A stretch of 64,000 nt of DNA from the NCBI RefSeq assembly GCF_014168815.1, contig NZ_AP021973.1, positions 62,001 to 126,000 on the forward strand, given 5' to 3'. This DNA comes from Klebsiella sp. WP3-W18-ESBL-02 (GTDB lineage Bacteria; Pseudomonadota; Gammaproteobacteria; Enterobacterales; Enterobacteriaceae). This document shows, one piece after another, positions 44,134-52,361 of the stretch; position 1 is the first letter of the stretch; each line of letters opens with the position of its first letter. Made by a program: the position numbers and the translations under genes. The notes beneath the pieces are model-generated. The model was not told the DNA's origin and did not search any database. It worked only from the letters and a program-made list of their open reading frames with translations.

Positions 44134-44576
44134 GTCGCGGCGAGTACCGCTTAGAAATTGTGATCGGCTATCGAAACGGACAATATGAAGTCGATACCCT
44201 CGTTCGGAATAACTTCCCTCCCGATACACGCGTAAACAAAACGAAACCATTAACAAATTATCGCTCAGATTATCAAAGTGGATCATCTCCGTCTCATACC
44301 AGCCAAATTCCCTTGTAAACCGATCTGTATTCGCAAAAGGATCCGTTATTGGGATAAAACCACGCCAGAATCGCCTCAGAACGATTCTGAGCTTATCCCC
44401 CTGGTATTTTCACGATCGGATTGATTAAAACGCGCCTGAGCGTTTTGAGCGCGTTTTGTAGATCGACATATCTGTAAATTTCCTGAGTATGGTTTGGCTA
44501 TGCCCTGATTTTGTTCCGAACGGGGAAGCCGTTATGATTAGGTCTGAATGTAAAGCACTTGTAGAGGTGATGCGGT

Positions 44577-45266
44577 ATGAGTCACGAGCGCATTGAGGTT
44601 TTTGGTGATGGAGGCAGCTGGATAGCCGAAAGGCTTAAGTCATTCAGGTTAACGATCTTGGGTCAAAGTGAGTCGTTGTCTATCGTCAGGAACCCGACTG
44701 ACAATTCTGCCTGGGTGACTCACGATGATACCGGCCTTGTTTTATGTCCCCTCCATGTTGATGGTTCGTTGGCCCCGGATATCGCTGAAGCTACTGAGAC
44801 GGTGGAGAAATACATCTCCCGAGTGAGCCCTGCGGGAATATCAGCACGGATAAAGCAAGCCCGTAACCACCTGGATAGAATTGCCGCACCGGTAGACTCA
44901 CGTTCTGCGGCAGCACTGTTAAGACGTGGCGGAATCCCGATTCTCTCACTGCGAACCACGGAATATCTGAAGTGGTACGAGTTGTTAGCGAGACTGGCGA
45001 AAGGTCAGGCTCTGTCACCATCCATCTGGGTGGATAACTACCTTGCCGGTGATACACCAGAAAGTGCATGGGCTAATGGACGCGGACTCTATGAGTTAAT
45101 CAACAATGGGAATATGACATCAGCCAATACGATTTTCCCGGTCTGGTATTCTGTAGCTCTCGCACTGGGAAGATTCACAACAGAAGAACTACCTGTGATG
45201 AACGCCTGGCCGAGCTATTGTGATGGAACCCGTGTGGAGAGTTTTATCCAGTTGTATCGTGATTAA
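44577..45266 (+). CDS. Hypothetical 229-aa leading-region protein
   Basis: Soluble, mixed-fold protein with GAGGTG ribosome binding site. First long gene downstream of the hairpin region. No family recognised; no signal peptide or membrane segment. Confidence 0.7.
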   Translation: MSHERIEVFGDGGSWIAERLKSFRLTILGQSESLSIVRNPTDNSAWVTHDDTGLVLCPLHVDGSLAPDIAEATETVEKYISRVSPAGISARIKQARNHLDRIAAPVDSRSAAALLRRGGIPILSLRTTEYLKWYELLARLAKGQALSPSIWVDNYLAGDTPESAWANGRGLYELINNGNMTSANTIFPVWYSVALALGRFTTEELPVMNAWPSYCDGTRVESFIQLYRD

Positions 45267-45341
45267 TTCTTATTCATATGTCATATGATTAACGCTAAAG
45301 AAGATCTGCGGTAAGTCTGGCCGTTACCCGGAACCCCGGGA

Positions 45342-45398
45342 CAGACCGAAACTTGCTTTCGGGTTGTCTCGGGGTTGGCCGAGCGAAGCGCTGGCAAG
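45342..45398 (+). repeat. 57-bp structured repeat, copy 1
   Basis: Folds as CCGAAACTTGCTTTCGG and as AGCG-AAG-CGCT enclosed by GCC/GGC. Copy 2 is at 45674-45730 with four mismatches. Lies between the 44577 gene and a small membrane-protein gene. Confidence 0.8.
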
Positions 45399-45425
45399 CA
45401 CCACACCTATTTTGAGGAGAAGCCA

Positions 45426-45611
45426 ATGTTAATTTCGTATAAGAGCAAATTGAAATTAGGATCTATCGCACTATGTTCATTTGGTGTAGGTATGGGCGTT
45501 ATGCTATCAAAAACCGTTCCACTATCTTTAAGCGCTGTAGTAGTACTCGCCTTTTTCTGGTTACTCTCAATCATTTGTTTAGGGGTTGCTGCTTTCTTTT
45601 GTTCCGATTGA
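45426..45611 (+). CDS. Small double-pass membrane protein, 61 aa
   Basis: Two hydrophobic helices (LGSIALCSFGVGMGVMLS and LSAVVVLAFFWLLSIICLGV). Start at ATG 45426 with GAGGAG. It stands between the two 57-bp repeats. No family recognised. Confidence 0.6.
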   Translation: MLISYKSKLKLGSIALCSFGVGMGVMLSKTVPLSLSAVVVLAFFWLLSIICLGVAAFFCSD

Positions 45612-45673
45612 AATTGTGTAGTTCATACAGTACCCCGAATAATCCCCGCCTTTGTCAGTAGATAACCGTGAGG

Positions 45674-45730
45674 CAGACCGAAACTTGTTTTCGGGCTGTC
45701 GAGGGGTTGGCCGAGCGAAGCGCTGGCAAG
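45674..45730 (+). repeat. 57-bp structured repeat, copy 2
   Basis: See copy 1 (45342-45398); 53 of 57 bases identical, hairpin arms kept. Confidence 0.8.
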
Positions 45731-45860
45731 TACAGACCATATTGTTCCCCCTGCATTTCTCATCGCTAAATTCTTTCTTGAAATATCGTCAGATTCCCTG
45801 TTTGTCACCCACCAGCCTCATGTTGTTATTGACCTAACTGCCATTCAATGGGAAGCAACA

Positions 45861-46424
45861 ATGTTTAATTTAATCGCGAAGGCTAAAGAAGCAGGTTATC
45901 AATTCTGGATCAGTGCCTCCAAGGTACTGACAGTTACTACCGGAACCGAGATGGGGCTGACGATTATTAAAACTGTAACTGATATTAACCCTTGCTTGCT
46001 GGTGGCAGAGTTAATGAACCTTGGGATCACGTTATCCCCAGATAATAATTATTTCTGCTGGTTGGATAGCGAAGGTGTCCTTTGGGCCGTTGACCGCCAC
46101 CATCTCTATCGAGGAAATACAGGGGAGCATGGGGTAAACTGGGATGTCGTCTATCATCACGGCATGGTAATTAATACCCCTGAGCAGGCATCCATCCTTT
46201 TCAAAATTCCCCACATTGGGCGCTTTACTGCCACTGTAATGTATAGCGCTGGCTATACACCCGACTGGGCTCTTCCAGCCTTTGTTGATTTTTCTGGTGA
46301 ACCGGATCATGAAACAATACTGTCGTGGTTATCCGAGGTAGGCATTCGTAATGCAGGAATGCATCTCGAAGATATTGAGTTTCTTTCTGTTGAAGAAAAT
46401 CCCGACGCTTATATCTCTCTTTAA
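45861..46424 (+). CDS. Hypothetical 187-aa leading-region protein
   Basis: Soluble, aromatic-rich (GYQFWISASK, NWDVVYHHGMVIN, GYTPDWALPAF). No family recognised. Precedes the 46437 gene by 12 bp; likely operon. Confidence 0.65.
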   Translation: MFNLIAKAKEAGYQFWISASKVLTVTTGTEMGLTIIKTVTDINPCLLVAELMNLGITLSPDNNYFCWLDSEGVLWAVDRHHLYRGNTGEHGVNWDVVYHHGMVINTPEQASILFKIPHIGRFTATVMYSAGYTPDWALPAFVDFSGEPDHETILSWLSEVGIRNAGMHLEDIEFLSVEENPDAYISL

Positions 46425-46436
46425 TGAGGTCTCTGT

Positions 46437-46853
46437 ATGTCAAACGTTAAACCTTATTCCTGGGTAGTTCGCTTCGATGTTGCTCCTCAGTGGGTAGCTG
46501 ACGGCTTTATCATGACAGATACCACAGCTCTCGAAATGCTATCTGATGTTATCAACTATGCAAACGATCACGAACTTGCCGCATTGGTTATTTCAGCACC
46601 CGATGCAGAAAGAATTTCCGAGGAGCAAGGCTATTTGGCTTCTAACAATGCGGAGCTAATGCGTCAGGTGCTAATCGGCTCACCGCAGGCATATGCTAAA
46701 GCATCTGTGGCAAATACCCTGCTAAAGGCTATAACCGCACTTGAGCAAACGCAGGATAATAAGCAGGTCGTTAAAGAACTGCATTCCAGCCTCGCTTTAC
46801 TGACGGGCAATAAGCCTATTTCGGACATTATCTGGTTTCCAACCCCAGAATAA
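46437..46853 (+). CDS. Hypothetical 138-aa leading-region protein
   Basis: Soluble helical protein with GAGG ribosome binding site. An imperfect hairpin (GAGCTTAAA/TTTAGCTC at 46866-46884) follows and may terminate. No family recognised. Confidence 0.65.
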   Translation: MSNVKPYSWVVRFDVAPQWVADGFIMTDTTALEMLSDVINYANDHELAALVISAPDAERISEEQGYLASNNAELMRQVLIGSPQAYAKASVANTLLKAITALEQTQDNKQVVKELHSSLALLTGNKPISDIIWFPTPE

Positions 46854-46903
46854 TTCTTTCATAAAGAGCTTAAATCTTTAGCTCATTTATTTATGGATTT
46901 TCT

Positions 46904-46968
46904 ATTCGTCAGCCACCCAGCGTGTGTTTAACTGAAGTTAGTAAACAAAACGAAAAACATACGCGGGG
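46904..46968 (+). promoter_or_regulatory. TTCGTCA promoter/hairpin unit 4
   Basis: ATTCGTCAG (46904-46912), 17-nt spacer, AACTGA. Arm CCCAGCGTGT (46916-46925) pairs with ACATACGCGGGG (46957-46968), whose GGGG is the ribosome binding site of the gene at 46975. The loop holds GTAAACAAAACGAA. Confidence 0.75.
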
Positions 46969-46974
46969 TGATTT

Positions 46975-47226
46975 ATGAATACTGCAATTCATCAAGTACG
47001 AAATAACGTTCGTCGCACTACATCTGCACGTCCTGTTTGTTATCCAGTTCGCCCGCAGACAGAGAAAGAACTTTTTTCTGTAGGCCGCAGCCTCTGGTAT
47101 CGCTACACCACTTCATTTGGCCCGTGCCGTGAAGTTCACCATCATCATGTGCAGCAGCTTGCACACCTGGTGGGTAAATCTGTTGGCTATGTTGAACATG
47201 CCATTAATCATTACCTCACGCATTGA
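46975..47226 (+). CDS. Hypothetical 83-aa protein
   Basis: Basic protein with a His-rich patch (REVHHHHVQQLAHL) and a possible HTH-like helix (LVGKSVGYVEHAINHYL). Could bind DNA. First of four closely spaced genes (to 48678) under unit 4. Confidence 0.6.
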   Translation: MNTAIHQVRNNVRRTTSARPVCYPVRPQTEKELFSVGRSLWYRYTTSFGPCREVHHHHVQQLAHLVGKSVGYVEHAINHYLTH

Positions 47227-47241
47227 ACGAGGCGGCTTAAT

Positions 47242-47514
47242 ATGTCTACTCAAATCTATTGTGCGGTGCTTCGCCATTTCATGATGATGGCTGCATCCTC
47301 CCAGCACTCATTGATTGTGCTGAAGCAATTATATAACGCAGAGATTTCATCGAAAGCTCACCTGGCCGGTCTCTCCGTGTCCGAAGCTGAAGCGCTCCTG
47401 GCTCTACCATCCACCAGCTGGCGCAAACGCGATGATGTAATTCATGAGCTGAACATTCGCCTTAAGCAACTCACTAGCGTAGCCACACCGCCAGCTCAAC
47501 AAGTCGCAAACTGA
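47242..47514 (+). CDS. Hypothetical 90-aa protein
   Basis: Helical soluble protein (SQHSLIVLKQLYNAE, LAGLSVSEAEALLALP). GAGGCGG ribosome binding site. Second gene of the unit-4 operon. Confidence 0.6.
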   Translation: MSTQIYCAVLRHFMMMAASSQHSLIVLKQLYNAEISSKAHLAGLSVSEAEALLALPSTSWRKRDDVIHELNIRLKQLTSVATPPAQQVAN

Positions 47515-47527
47515 AGGAGTCTATAAC

Positions 47528-47911
47528 ATGCTGCCATTTCTCATTTTGCTGTTCTGCTCATCGCCTGAGACGGCGCGAATGATCCTAATCTACGCTACCG
47601 ATGAATCTGCGGCCCGCCTCCAGGCGCTTGAAGATTTCGCACGTCTGAATGATTCGGGTTTTGCTGCTTCCGCCCAAACCCCATATGAGTGGGAGAATCC
47701 TCACGGTGACCAGCTCTTTATTGAGTCGGTATACCCGGTTCCATCCGGCGATTTATCTGCTATCCGCCGTATGCTCGGGGATGACGATGCCCCATATACC
47801 GACAAGCACCTTATTGCCGGTTTACTGGAGGACAGCCGACGTATCCAGATGATTGAACCGAATGCCGGTACTCTTTCTCGTATTGCTCAGGCAGAGCAGT
47901 ACCTTCAGTAG
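47528..47911 (+). CDS. Hypothetical 127-aa protein
   Basis: A hydrophobic start (LPFLILLFCSS) could be a short signal or an internal strand. Mostly acidic and soluble afterwards. Ribosome binding site AAGGAG. Third gene of the unit-4 operon. Confidence 0.6.
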   Translation: MLPFLILLFCSSPETARMILIYATDESAARLQALEDFARLNDSGFAASAQTPYEWENPHGDQLFIESVYPVPSGDLSAIRRMLGDDDAPYTDKHLIAGLLEDSRRIQMIEPNAGTLSRIAQAEQYLQ

Positions 47912-47973
47912 ACTTGTGTTCCGACCGCCCACCAGCAGGTGGGCTTCGGGCTAATTTCCTGTACGAGGTATGT

Positions 47974-48678
47974 ATGCAAGGTACACCACGCTGGTGGCAG
48001 AACGGTCGTCGGGTGCAGGCCGTTCTCGCAGAGAATCAGACCGCAGATGTAAGGCTCAATATCGGCCCAGAAAATGACTTCTGGTTTACTGATGATGGTA
48101 ATAATCCTGTTGCTGTGCTTAGGGTTATCGGCCCGGTCTGTCCACTGGATCCGCTAAAATTCACCTCCAGTATCACTGATGTCCTTCCTGAAGATGTCCA
48201 TAGCTATAAAAAAGCCCTTCAGGAACACCAGATGATAAACCGGCCTGTCTCGTTCTATCTTGCACTTGCCGATGCCTGGTTGCTTGTTAACGAACAGCAG
48301 CCGGTTTACCAGTTCCGCATCCGAAACCAGTACAACGGCATGACTACTGAATGGAATTCCGTTGCCCGGGACAAAGTCATTGAAGTGATTAAGATGCAGC
48401 CGGAAACCGCTGAATTCCGGGTTCTCGTCCCATCGGCTCCTGAGCCTGCTGCGAATGCCCGGCAGTTGATCTCAGAAATTGAAGGTCTGCGTGAAGCTAT
48501 TGGGAAACTCTACCCGGCAAATACTGATGTACGTCGTATTGCCAGAAACAGCGGCTGGATGCATGTATACGACGACACCAATGCCAAAATGAACTTTGCA
48601 GACAATGCCAGAAATACCCCTTATCTCGATGCCTTTGTGACTCAACTGCATCTCTTCCTCACAGATGATCGAGAGTAG
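47974..48678 (+). CDS. Hypothetical 234-aa leading-region protein
   Basis: Starts at ATG 47974 with ACGAGG; a longer reading from 47914 lacks one. Soluble, with Trp-rich start (QGTPRWWQNGRRVQAVLAEN). No family recognised. After it, CAGCGCTGTCA/TGACGGCGCTG (48713-48747) may terminate. Confidence 0.65.
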   Translation: MQGTPRWWQNGRRVQAVLAENQTADVRLNIGPENDFWFTDDGNNPVAVLRVIGPVCPLDPLKFTSSITDVLPEDVHSYKKALQEHQMINRPVSFYLALADAWLLVNEQQPVYQFRIRNQYNGMTTEWNSVARDKVIEVIKMQPETAEFRVLVPSAPEPAANARQLISEIEGLREAIGKLYPANTDVRRIARNSGWMHVYDDTNAKMNFADNARNTPYLDAFVTQLHLFLTDDRE

Positions 48679-48846
48679 ATGTAAAACCTCCCTGAATCTT
48701 TCTGCTCTAACCAGCGCTGTCATATAGCATTTTTTTGACGGCGCTGCCGGTTGCGCTTTTATCAAACATGGTAAATACATTGTTTCATGCTGTCTGGCTC
48801 CCGGGCGCGGAGTTATCGTTGATGGAACCAAGTTGAGATATTCGAA

Positions 48847-50019
48847 ATGAAAAGACCAACGGCACATAAAAATGACCGTCTGCCGGTGCGAAGATCTAAC
48901 CCTACAACGCCTCAAGCAAGAGAGCGCGTTATTGCCGGGCTGGTGGCCTCAGCTACATCTGACTTCGTCTACCTCGTTCAGTGGCTGAAATCAGGAAAGC
49001 AGAACGGTGACCCTCTACAGCTATCCAGATGGGATAGCCTGAGAAATGCAATAAGCCACCTTGAGACGCTTGATGCTGGTGTACAACCTGACTGGCGCAA
49101 AGTCCTCACCCTGGTGTCGCGGGAAATTCATACCAGCCATAATGTCCAGGCGGTTGTTACTCCTCCGTCTAAAATCGCCGGTGGTATACTCAGCAACCTT
49201 AACGACATCAGCCAGAAGATAGCGACCGGGCTTGCTTCCCCTGACATGCTCGGCAGGCTCGATTATATGCTTCAGTTGACCGCAGGCCTGGCAGGTGGTG
49301 ATGATCTGACGCAAAGCATCCGTAAGGTTTCAGACAGTGCAGAAAAAGCCCTACGTGGTTATGACAAGCCGCAGGCAAAGGCCAAAACGCCTAAACCGGC
49401 CCCACCAGCTCCTGCATTCCGGGATGATCAGACGTTCAGGCAAGAGTGTGCGCCACTGATTGGGGTTGATGACCTCTTTGTTCTGGCTAATTGCCTTATT
49501 GCGATGTCCGCCCGCCTGGGCCGTTCTCCTGTCAGCCTAGCGAAACGCGCAGCGGGTTTAAAAGGTGTGATTAAACCCGATATGCTGGCTGACCTGCTGG
49601 AGCTCTTACAGCAGGACGTGGATCTGACCGCCCTGGCCCCGCCACCCAGGGTTAAAGACGATAATAGCCGCAGTGATGGAGGTAAGCTCGTCGGTTTAAC
49701 CGGGGTCGTCGAAGGTGGCGCGTCAATCGGTGCTGAAGCGCAGCGTATCATCACCGCAGAACTGAAGAAGCACTCGCCGCTCACTTCGGCGCAGCGCGTA
49801 TCTTTCGATACCGCCCGTGCGGGTCTGGCGCTGGAGAGCGATACATTCCGGGTTATTGAAGAGATCAGACGTATTGCAGCATCACTCAACTGGAGACCGC
49901 TGGCTGTCGCGGCCCATGCCGCGCATAAATCGCCTGGTATCCGCCCGGAGATTGCCGGGGATGTGATCACGTTGCTGGCGCAGGATGAGGCCTTAACCAC
50001 CAGCAAGCCTAGCCGTTAA
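48847..50019 (+). CDS. Hypothetical 390-aa leading-region protein
   Basis: Long helical protein in two parts, joined by a Lys/Pro/Ala linker near residues 170-195. The second half has regular hydrophobic helices (RSPVSLAKRAAGLKGVIKPD, LALESDTFRVIEEIRRIAAS). No family recognised. GC-rich compared to neighbours. The ribosome binding site is weak, so an internal start is possible. Confidence 0.65.
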   Translation: MKRPTAHKNDRLPVRRSNPTTPQARERVIAGLVASATSDFVYLVQWLKSGKQNGDPLQLSRWDSLRNAISHLETLDAGVQPDWRKVLTLVSREIHTSHNVQAVVTPPSKIAGGILSNLNDISQKIATGLASPDMLGRLDYMLQLTAGLAGGDDLTQSIRKVSDSAEKALRGYDKPQAKAKTPKPAPPAPAFRDDQTFRQECAPLIGVDDLFVLANCLIAMSARLGRSPVSLAKRAAGLKGVIKPDMLADLLELLQQDVDLTALAPPPRVKDDNSRSDGGKLVGLTGVVEGGASIGAEAQRIITAELKKHSPLTSAQRVSFDTARAGLALESDTFRVIEEIRRIAASLNWRPLAVAAHAAHKSPGIRPEIAGDVITLLAQDEALTTSKPSR

Positions 50020-50178
50020 GTACCTGCCGCGCTGACTACAGCTTACCTCGCGATATTGCACCAGCAGCTCAGAAATAATACCGGTATAAACGTCCGCGTT
50101 TTGCCGGTATTTTAATTCGCCCTATTTTTAGAATTAGCGATAATAGCGTTGCTTATTACGTATTTTTACACTCAGAAA

Positions 50179-50216
50179 CCTTCGTCACATGAATAGGGTA
50201 TGGTTCACTGAATAGA
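50179..50216 (+). promoter_or_regulatory. CCTTCGTCAC promoter unit 5
   Basis: CCTTCGTCAC (50179-50188), 17-nt spacer, CACTGAATAGAC. It drives a region with no long ORF (50217-50680). Confidence 0.6.
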
Positions 50217-50256
50217 CAAAGACGTTAAATCTGGTCAGCTACAGAAAGGAGGATTT

Positions 50257-50289
50257 ATGTAAATGCTCTCGTTACGTTCAAACTCTTAA
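50257..50289 (+). CDS. Micro-ORF pair with start-stop ATGTAA
   Basis: AAAGGAGG places ribosomes at ATG 50257, which is followed at once by TAA; the next ATG (50263) opens an 8-codon frame (MLSLRSNS) ending 50289. Start-stop elements stall initiating ribosomes. The combination is unlikely by chance but expression is untested. Confidence 0.4.
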
Positions 50290-50398
50290 AAAACTGCCGC
50301 GCCTGCCTATATAAGCCAGGCTGTAGACCTGAAGTCTACAAATTTAGCGTTACTGACAATTCACAATCCAGTGAACCGGCCCACACTAAGGAGGTTAT

Positions 50399-50434
50399 AT
50401 GCGAACGCGTAACTTTAAATCTGAGTCTATGTAA
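50399..50434 (+). CDS. Micro-ORF, 11 codons, with ideal ribosome binding site
   Basis: TAAGGAGG stands 5 bp before ATG 50399; the frame reads MRTRNFKSESM then TAA, again ending in ATGTAA. May be a leader peptide or a small active peptide. Confidence 0.45.
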   Translation: MRTRNFKSESM

Positions 50435-50651
50435 TCTGATCAGCTGGCGCTGCCGAGAATGGCGGACTCCGCTACCCCGGTGATAGACCGGGGTAGCAGG
50501 AAGAAAGAGTAACGATTTACCGGTTTTAAAACCAAATTTTCGTCAAATGGGATACAAGCGCCCAAGGCCGGTTCCCGTCTGACAGACCGAAGTTGTGATG
50601 TGTGCATCGCCCCCCTGGAAGTTGTTTTATTGAATTGCTGTGTGTAGTTTT

Positions 50652-50679
50652 GCGGGGATAATACCCCGCTTTTTTTTTG
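50652..50679 (+). terminator. Strong terminator closing the 50.2-50.7 kb unit
   Basis: GCGGGG ATAATA CCCCGC followed by nine T. Confidence 0.92.
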
Positions 50680-50688
50680 CTTATTCTT

Positions 50689-50730
50689 CTTCGTCACCCC
50701 ACCTTCCTGTGCCATCATACGTATAGAAAA
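50689..50730 (+). promoter_or_regulatory. CTTCGTCAC promoter unit 6
   Basis: CTTCGTCAC (50689-50697), spacer, CATACG/TATAGA -10-like. Just after the terminator and upstream of the 50812 gene. Confidence 0.55.
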
Positions 50731-50811
50731 TAACTTTTCACTTCTGACCCTTTTTCAGTTGAAGTCTTATGATTTGATATTCCGCTAATACACACACATT
50801 AAGGAATGAAA

Positions 50812-51153
50812 ATGAGCAACGATATTCATAACAAAATTGCTGATGCTTTAGCTTCTGTTGGTTTAAAACTTTCCGATGGATATACCCGGGCCGCACTCTT
50901 ACTGAAGATGAAAGGTTCAGTTAGTCTCAATTTTGCTGTTGATGGCAAACCTGTCACTGTCACTCTCCATATGACTGAATCGGGTGATGTTACTGCTACC
51001 ACTGATTATGACGATTCAACCGCTACTGCCGCAGCAGCAGCCGCAGCCGCAGCCACTACAACGCCAACACAAGAGTCGGTGGAAAAACCAGCAGAAGAGT
51101 CGGTGGAAGAGCCAGAAAAAAGTAATACACGAAAAGGCCCAAGGCCTAAGTAA
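50812..51153 (+). CDS. Small protein with poly-Ala and acidic repeat tail, 113 aa
   Basis: N-terminal 65 residues form a compact domain; then ATAAAAAAAAATTT, and two near-repeats QESVEKPAEESVEEPE. Ends in a basic RKGPRPK. Ribosome binding site AAGGA; ATG 50812 preferred to 50806. Nothing known. Confidence 0.6.
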   Translation: MSNDIHNKIADALASVGLKLSDGYTRAALLLKMKGSVSLNFAVDGKPVTVTLHMTESGDVTATTDYDDSTATAAAAAAAAATTTPTQESVEKPAEESVEEPEKSNTRKGPRPK

Positions 51154-51201
51154 TAACTGCGCTGGAACTACATGTTGGCATAATTATAAATATCAAAACT
51201 G

Positions 51202-51226
51202 GCGGGGTTAAATCCCCGCTTTTTTA
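51202..51226 (+). terminator. Terminator
   Basis: GCGGGG TTAAAT CCCCGC plus six T. Sequence is nearly the same as the 50652 terminator, differing mostly in the loop. Confidence 0.9.
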
Positions 51227-51236
51227 TGCCCGATTT

Positions 51237-51293
51237 CCTTCGTCACCTGAATACCCCGTGAGACTATAAGTAAACAAAACGAACAACACGGGG
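51237..51293 (+). promoter_or_regulatory. CCTTCGTCAC promoter/hairpin unit 7
   Basis: CCTTCGTCAC (51237-51246), 18-nt spacer, TATAAG. Arm CCCCGTG (51254-51260) pairs with CACGGGG (51287-51293), hiding the GGGG ribosome binding site of 51301. The loop holds GTAAACAAAACGAA. Confidence 0.8.
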
Positions 51294-51300
51294 CAACGCC

Positions 51301-51894
51301 ATGACCACCAGCAAAGAGAAAAATGTATTCTACGTTCACTACTATGAATCCGACTCCAGTGGTGGCGAACTGCCACTGATGCGCATTGAAGCGGAGAACG
51401 AAGATGAAGCCAACCTGATCTGTCTTCGCAACCTCGCGGATGTTTATGACGTTGATCATGACGACATCAGTCTTGAAGACGGCTTCGAAGTGAACGGCAA
51501 TAGCGTTTATCTGCAAGGTATCTACCCGGCGACCTCAGAGCAGGCACTGGTAGTTGATGCGGTATTTAATATGACTTCTGTAGAACCAGTCGCTGAGGCT
51601 GTGACCGGCACGGCGGAATCCGCCTGCGGTATCAGCCTGGTCTCTGATAAGGTCTGGCTGGAAAGCTGGTTCGACCTCGAAGACAAATTTGCTGATCAGA
51701 TGGCCCACGTCGCTGAAGATGACAAGTCTGATACACGCTTCTTGCTCTACCGTGACCAGGTCATCGATGTGCGTGAATGCGAGACATCTTCTGTCCCAGG
51801 CTGGGATCTCCAGTTCGGCTTGAGCGGCGGTACGCAGATGCTATTCATTCGCCTTTCTGATGATGGCGATCACGTTGCACTGGGTCTCGAATAA
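51301..51894 (+). CDS. Acidic hypothetical 197-aa protein
   Basis: Strongly acidic (many Asp/Glu), soluble, no signal. Such proteins on plasmid leading regions are often DNA mimics; this is inference from charge only. Followed by a GCCCGGGC/GCCCGGGT hairpin (51906-51929). Confidence 0.65.
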   Translation: MTTSKEKNVFYVHYYESDSSGGELPLMRIEAENEDEANLICLRNLADVYDVDHDDISLEDGFEVNGNSVYLQGIYPATSEQALVVDAVFNMTSVEPVAEAVTGTAESACGISLVSDKVWLESWFDLEDKFADQMAHVAEDDKSDTRFLLYRDQVIDVRECETSSVPGWDLQFGLSGGTQMLFIRLSDDGDHVALGLE

Positions 51895-51905
51895 CTGCTG
51901 CCTGC

Positions 51906-51929
51906 GCCCGGGCTTGTTTGCCCGGGTTG
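51906..51929 (+). terminator. Possible terminator
   Basis: GCCCGGGC TTGTTT GCCCGGGT; no long T-run, so weak. Confidence 0.5.
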
Positions 51930-51986
51930 CTCCCCTCCCCTGAATCAAACCGAGTATCATGACATCATTCTGAGGAGTACCAGACG

Positions 51987-52253
51987 ATGAGCGAAGTAAA
52001 GCACTTCAGCATCACGAAAACCGTTGATTTTTACATCAATGAAGCATCCCCGGAAATTATTGCGGGCCGCAGGATCTATCTGGAAACCGTATTGATTCCT
52101 CGCCTTCGTACCGGCCTTGCCGTGCTCAATAAGATGGGCCTGACCGAGCGTGAAGATATGGAGCTGCGCGATGTGTACCAGCGTGGCGTGGAATTTTTTG
52201 ACAAATTGTTCGATGGCCCTGTCCCGCAGGCCAATACCACCACCAGCCACTAA
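51987..52253 (+). CDS. Hypothetical 88-aa protein
   Basis: Soluble helical protein with GAGGAGT ribosome binding site; no family recognised. Confidence 0.6.
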   Translation: MSEVKHFSITKTVDFYINEASPEIIAGRRIYLETVLIPRLRTGLAVLNKMGLTEREDMELRDVYQRGVEFFDKLFDGPVPQANTTTSH

Positions 52254-52287
52254 TCCGCAAATTTTGTCCTTTTTTTACCCGGCTCTG

Positions 52288-52352
52288 ACTTCGTCACCCG
52301 GGTAACCAGTGATTTAATAAGTAAACAAAACGAACATACCAATAATCACTGG
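52288..52352 (+). promoter_or_regulatory. ACTTCGTCAC promoter/hairpin unit 8
   Basis: ACTTCGTCAC (52288-52297), 17-nt spacer, TAATAA. Arm CCAGTGATT (52306-52314) pairs exactly with AATCACTGG (52344-52352), overlapping GGGG ahead of ATG 52362. The loop holds GTAAACAAAACGAA. Arms differ from unit 7 but remain complementary. Confidence 0.82.
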
Positions 52353-52361
52353 GGATGCACC

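Larger units (their letters stand above)
50217..50680 (+). ncRNA. Structured transcript region with micro-ORFs, candidate small RNA or leader
   Basis: Between unit 5 and a strong terminator there is no long ORF but several structured parts: GCCTG/CAGGC (50301-50321), TGTAGAC/GTCTACA (50322-50340), and a perfect 10-bp stem GCTACCCCGG/CCGGGGTAGC (50471-50497). Two micro-ORFs have very strong ribosome binding sites (separate entries). Confidence 0.5.

Noticed and set aside
44047..44286. Frames across the hairpin array
   Set aside because: Coincide with strong inverted repeats and have no ribosome site.
45342..45398. tRNA-like appearance of the 57-bp repeat
   Set aside because: Too short and lacks acceptor stem, anticodon arm and TTCRA loop; only local hairpins are present.
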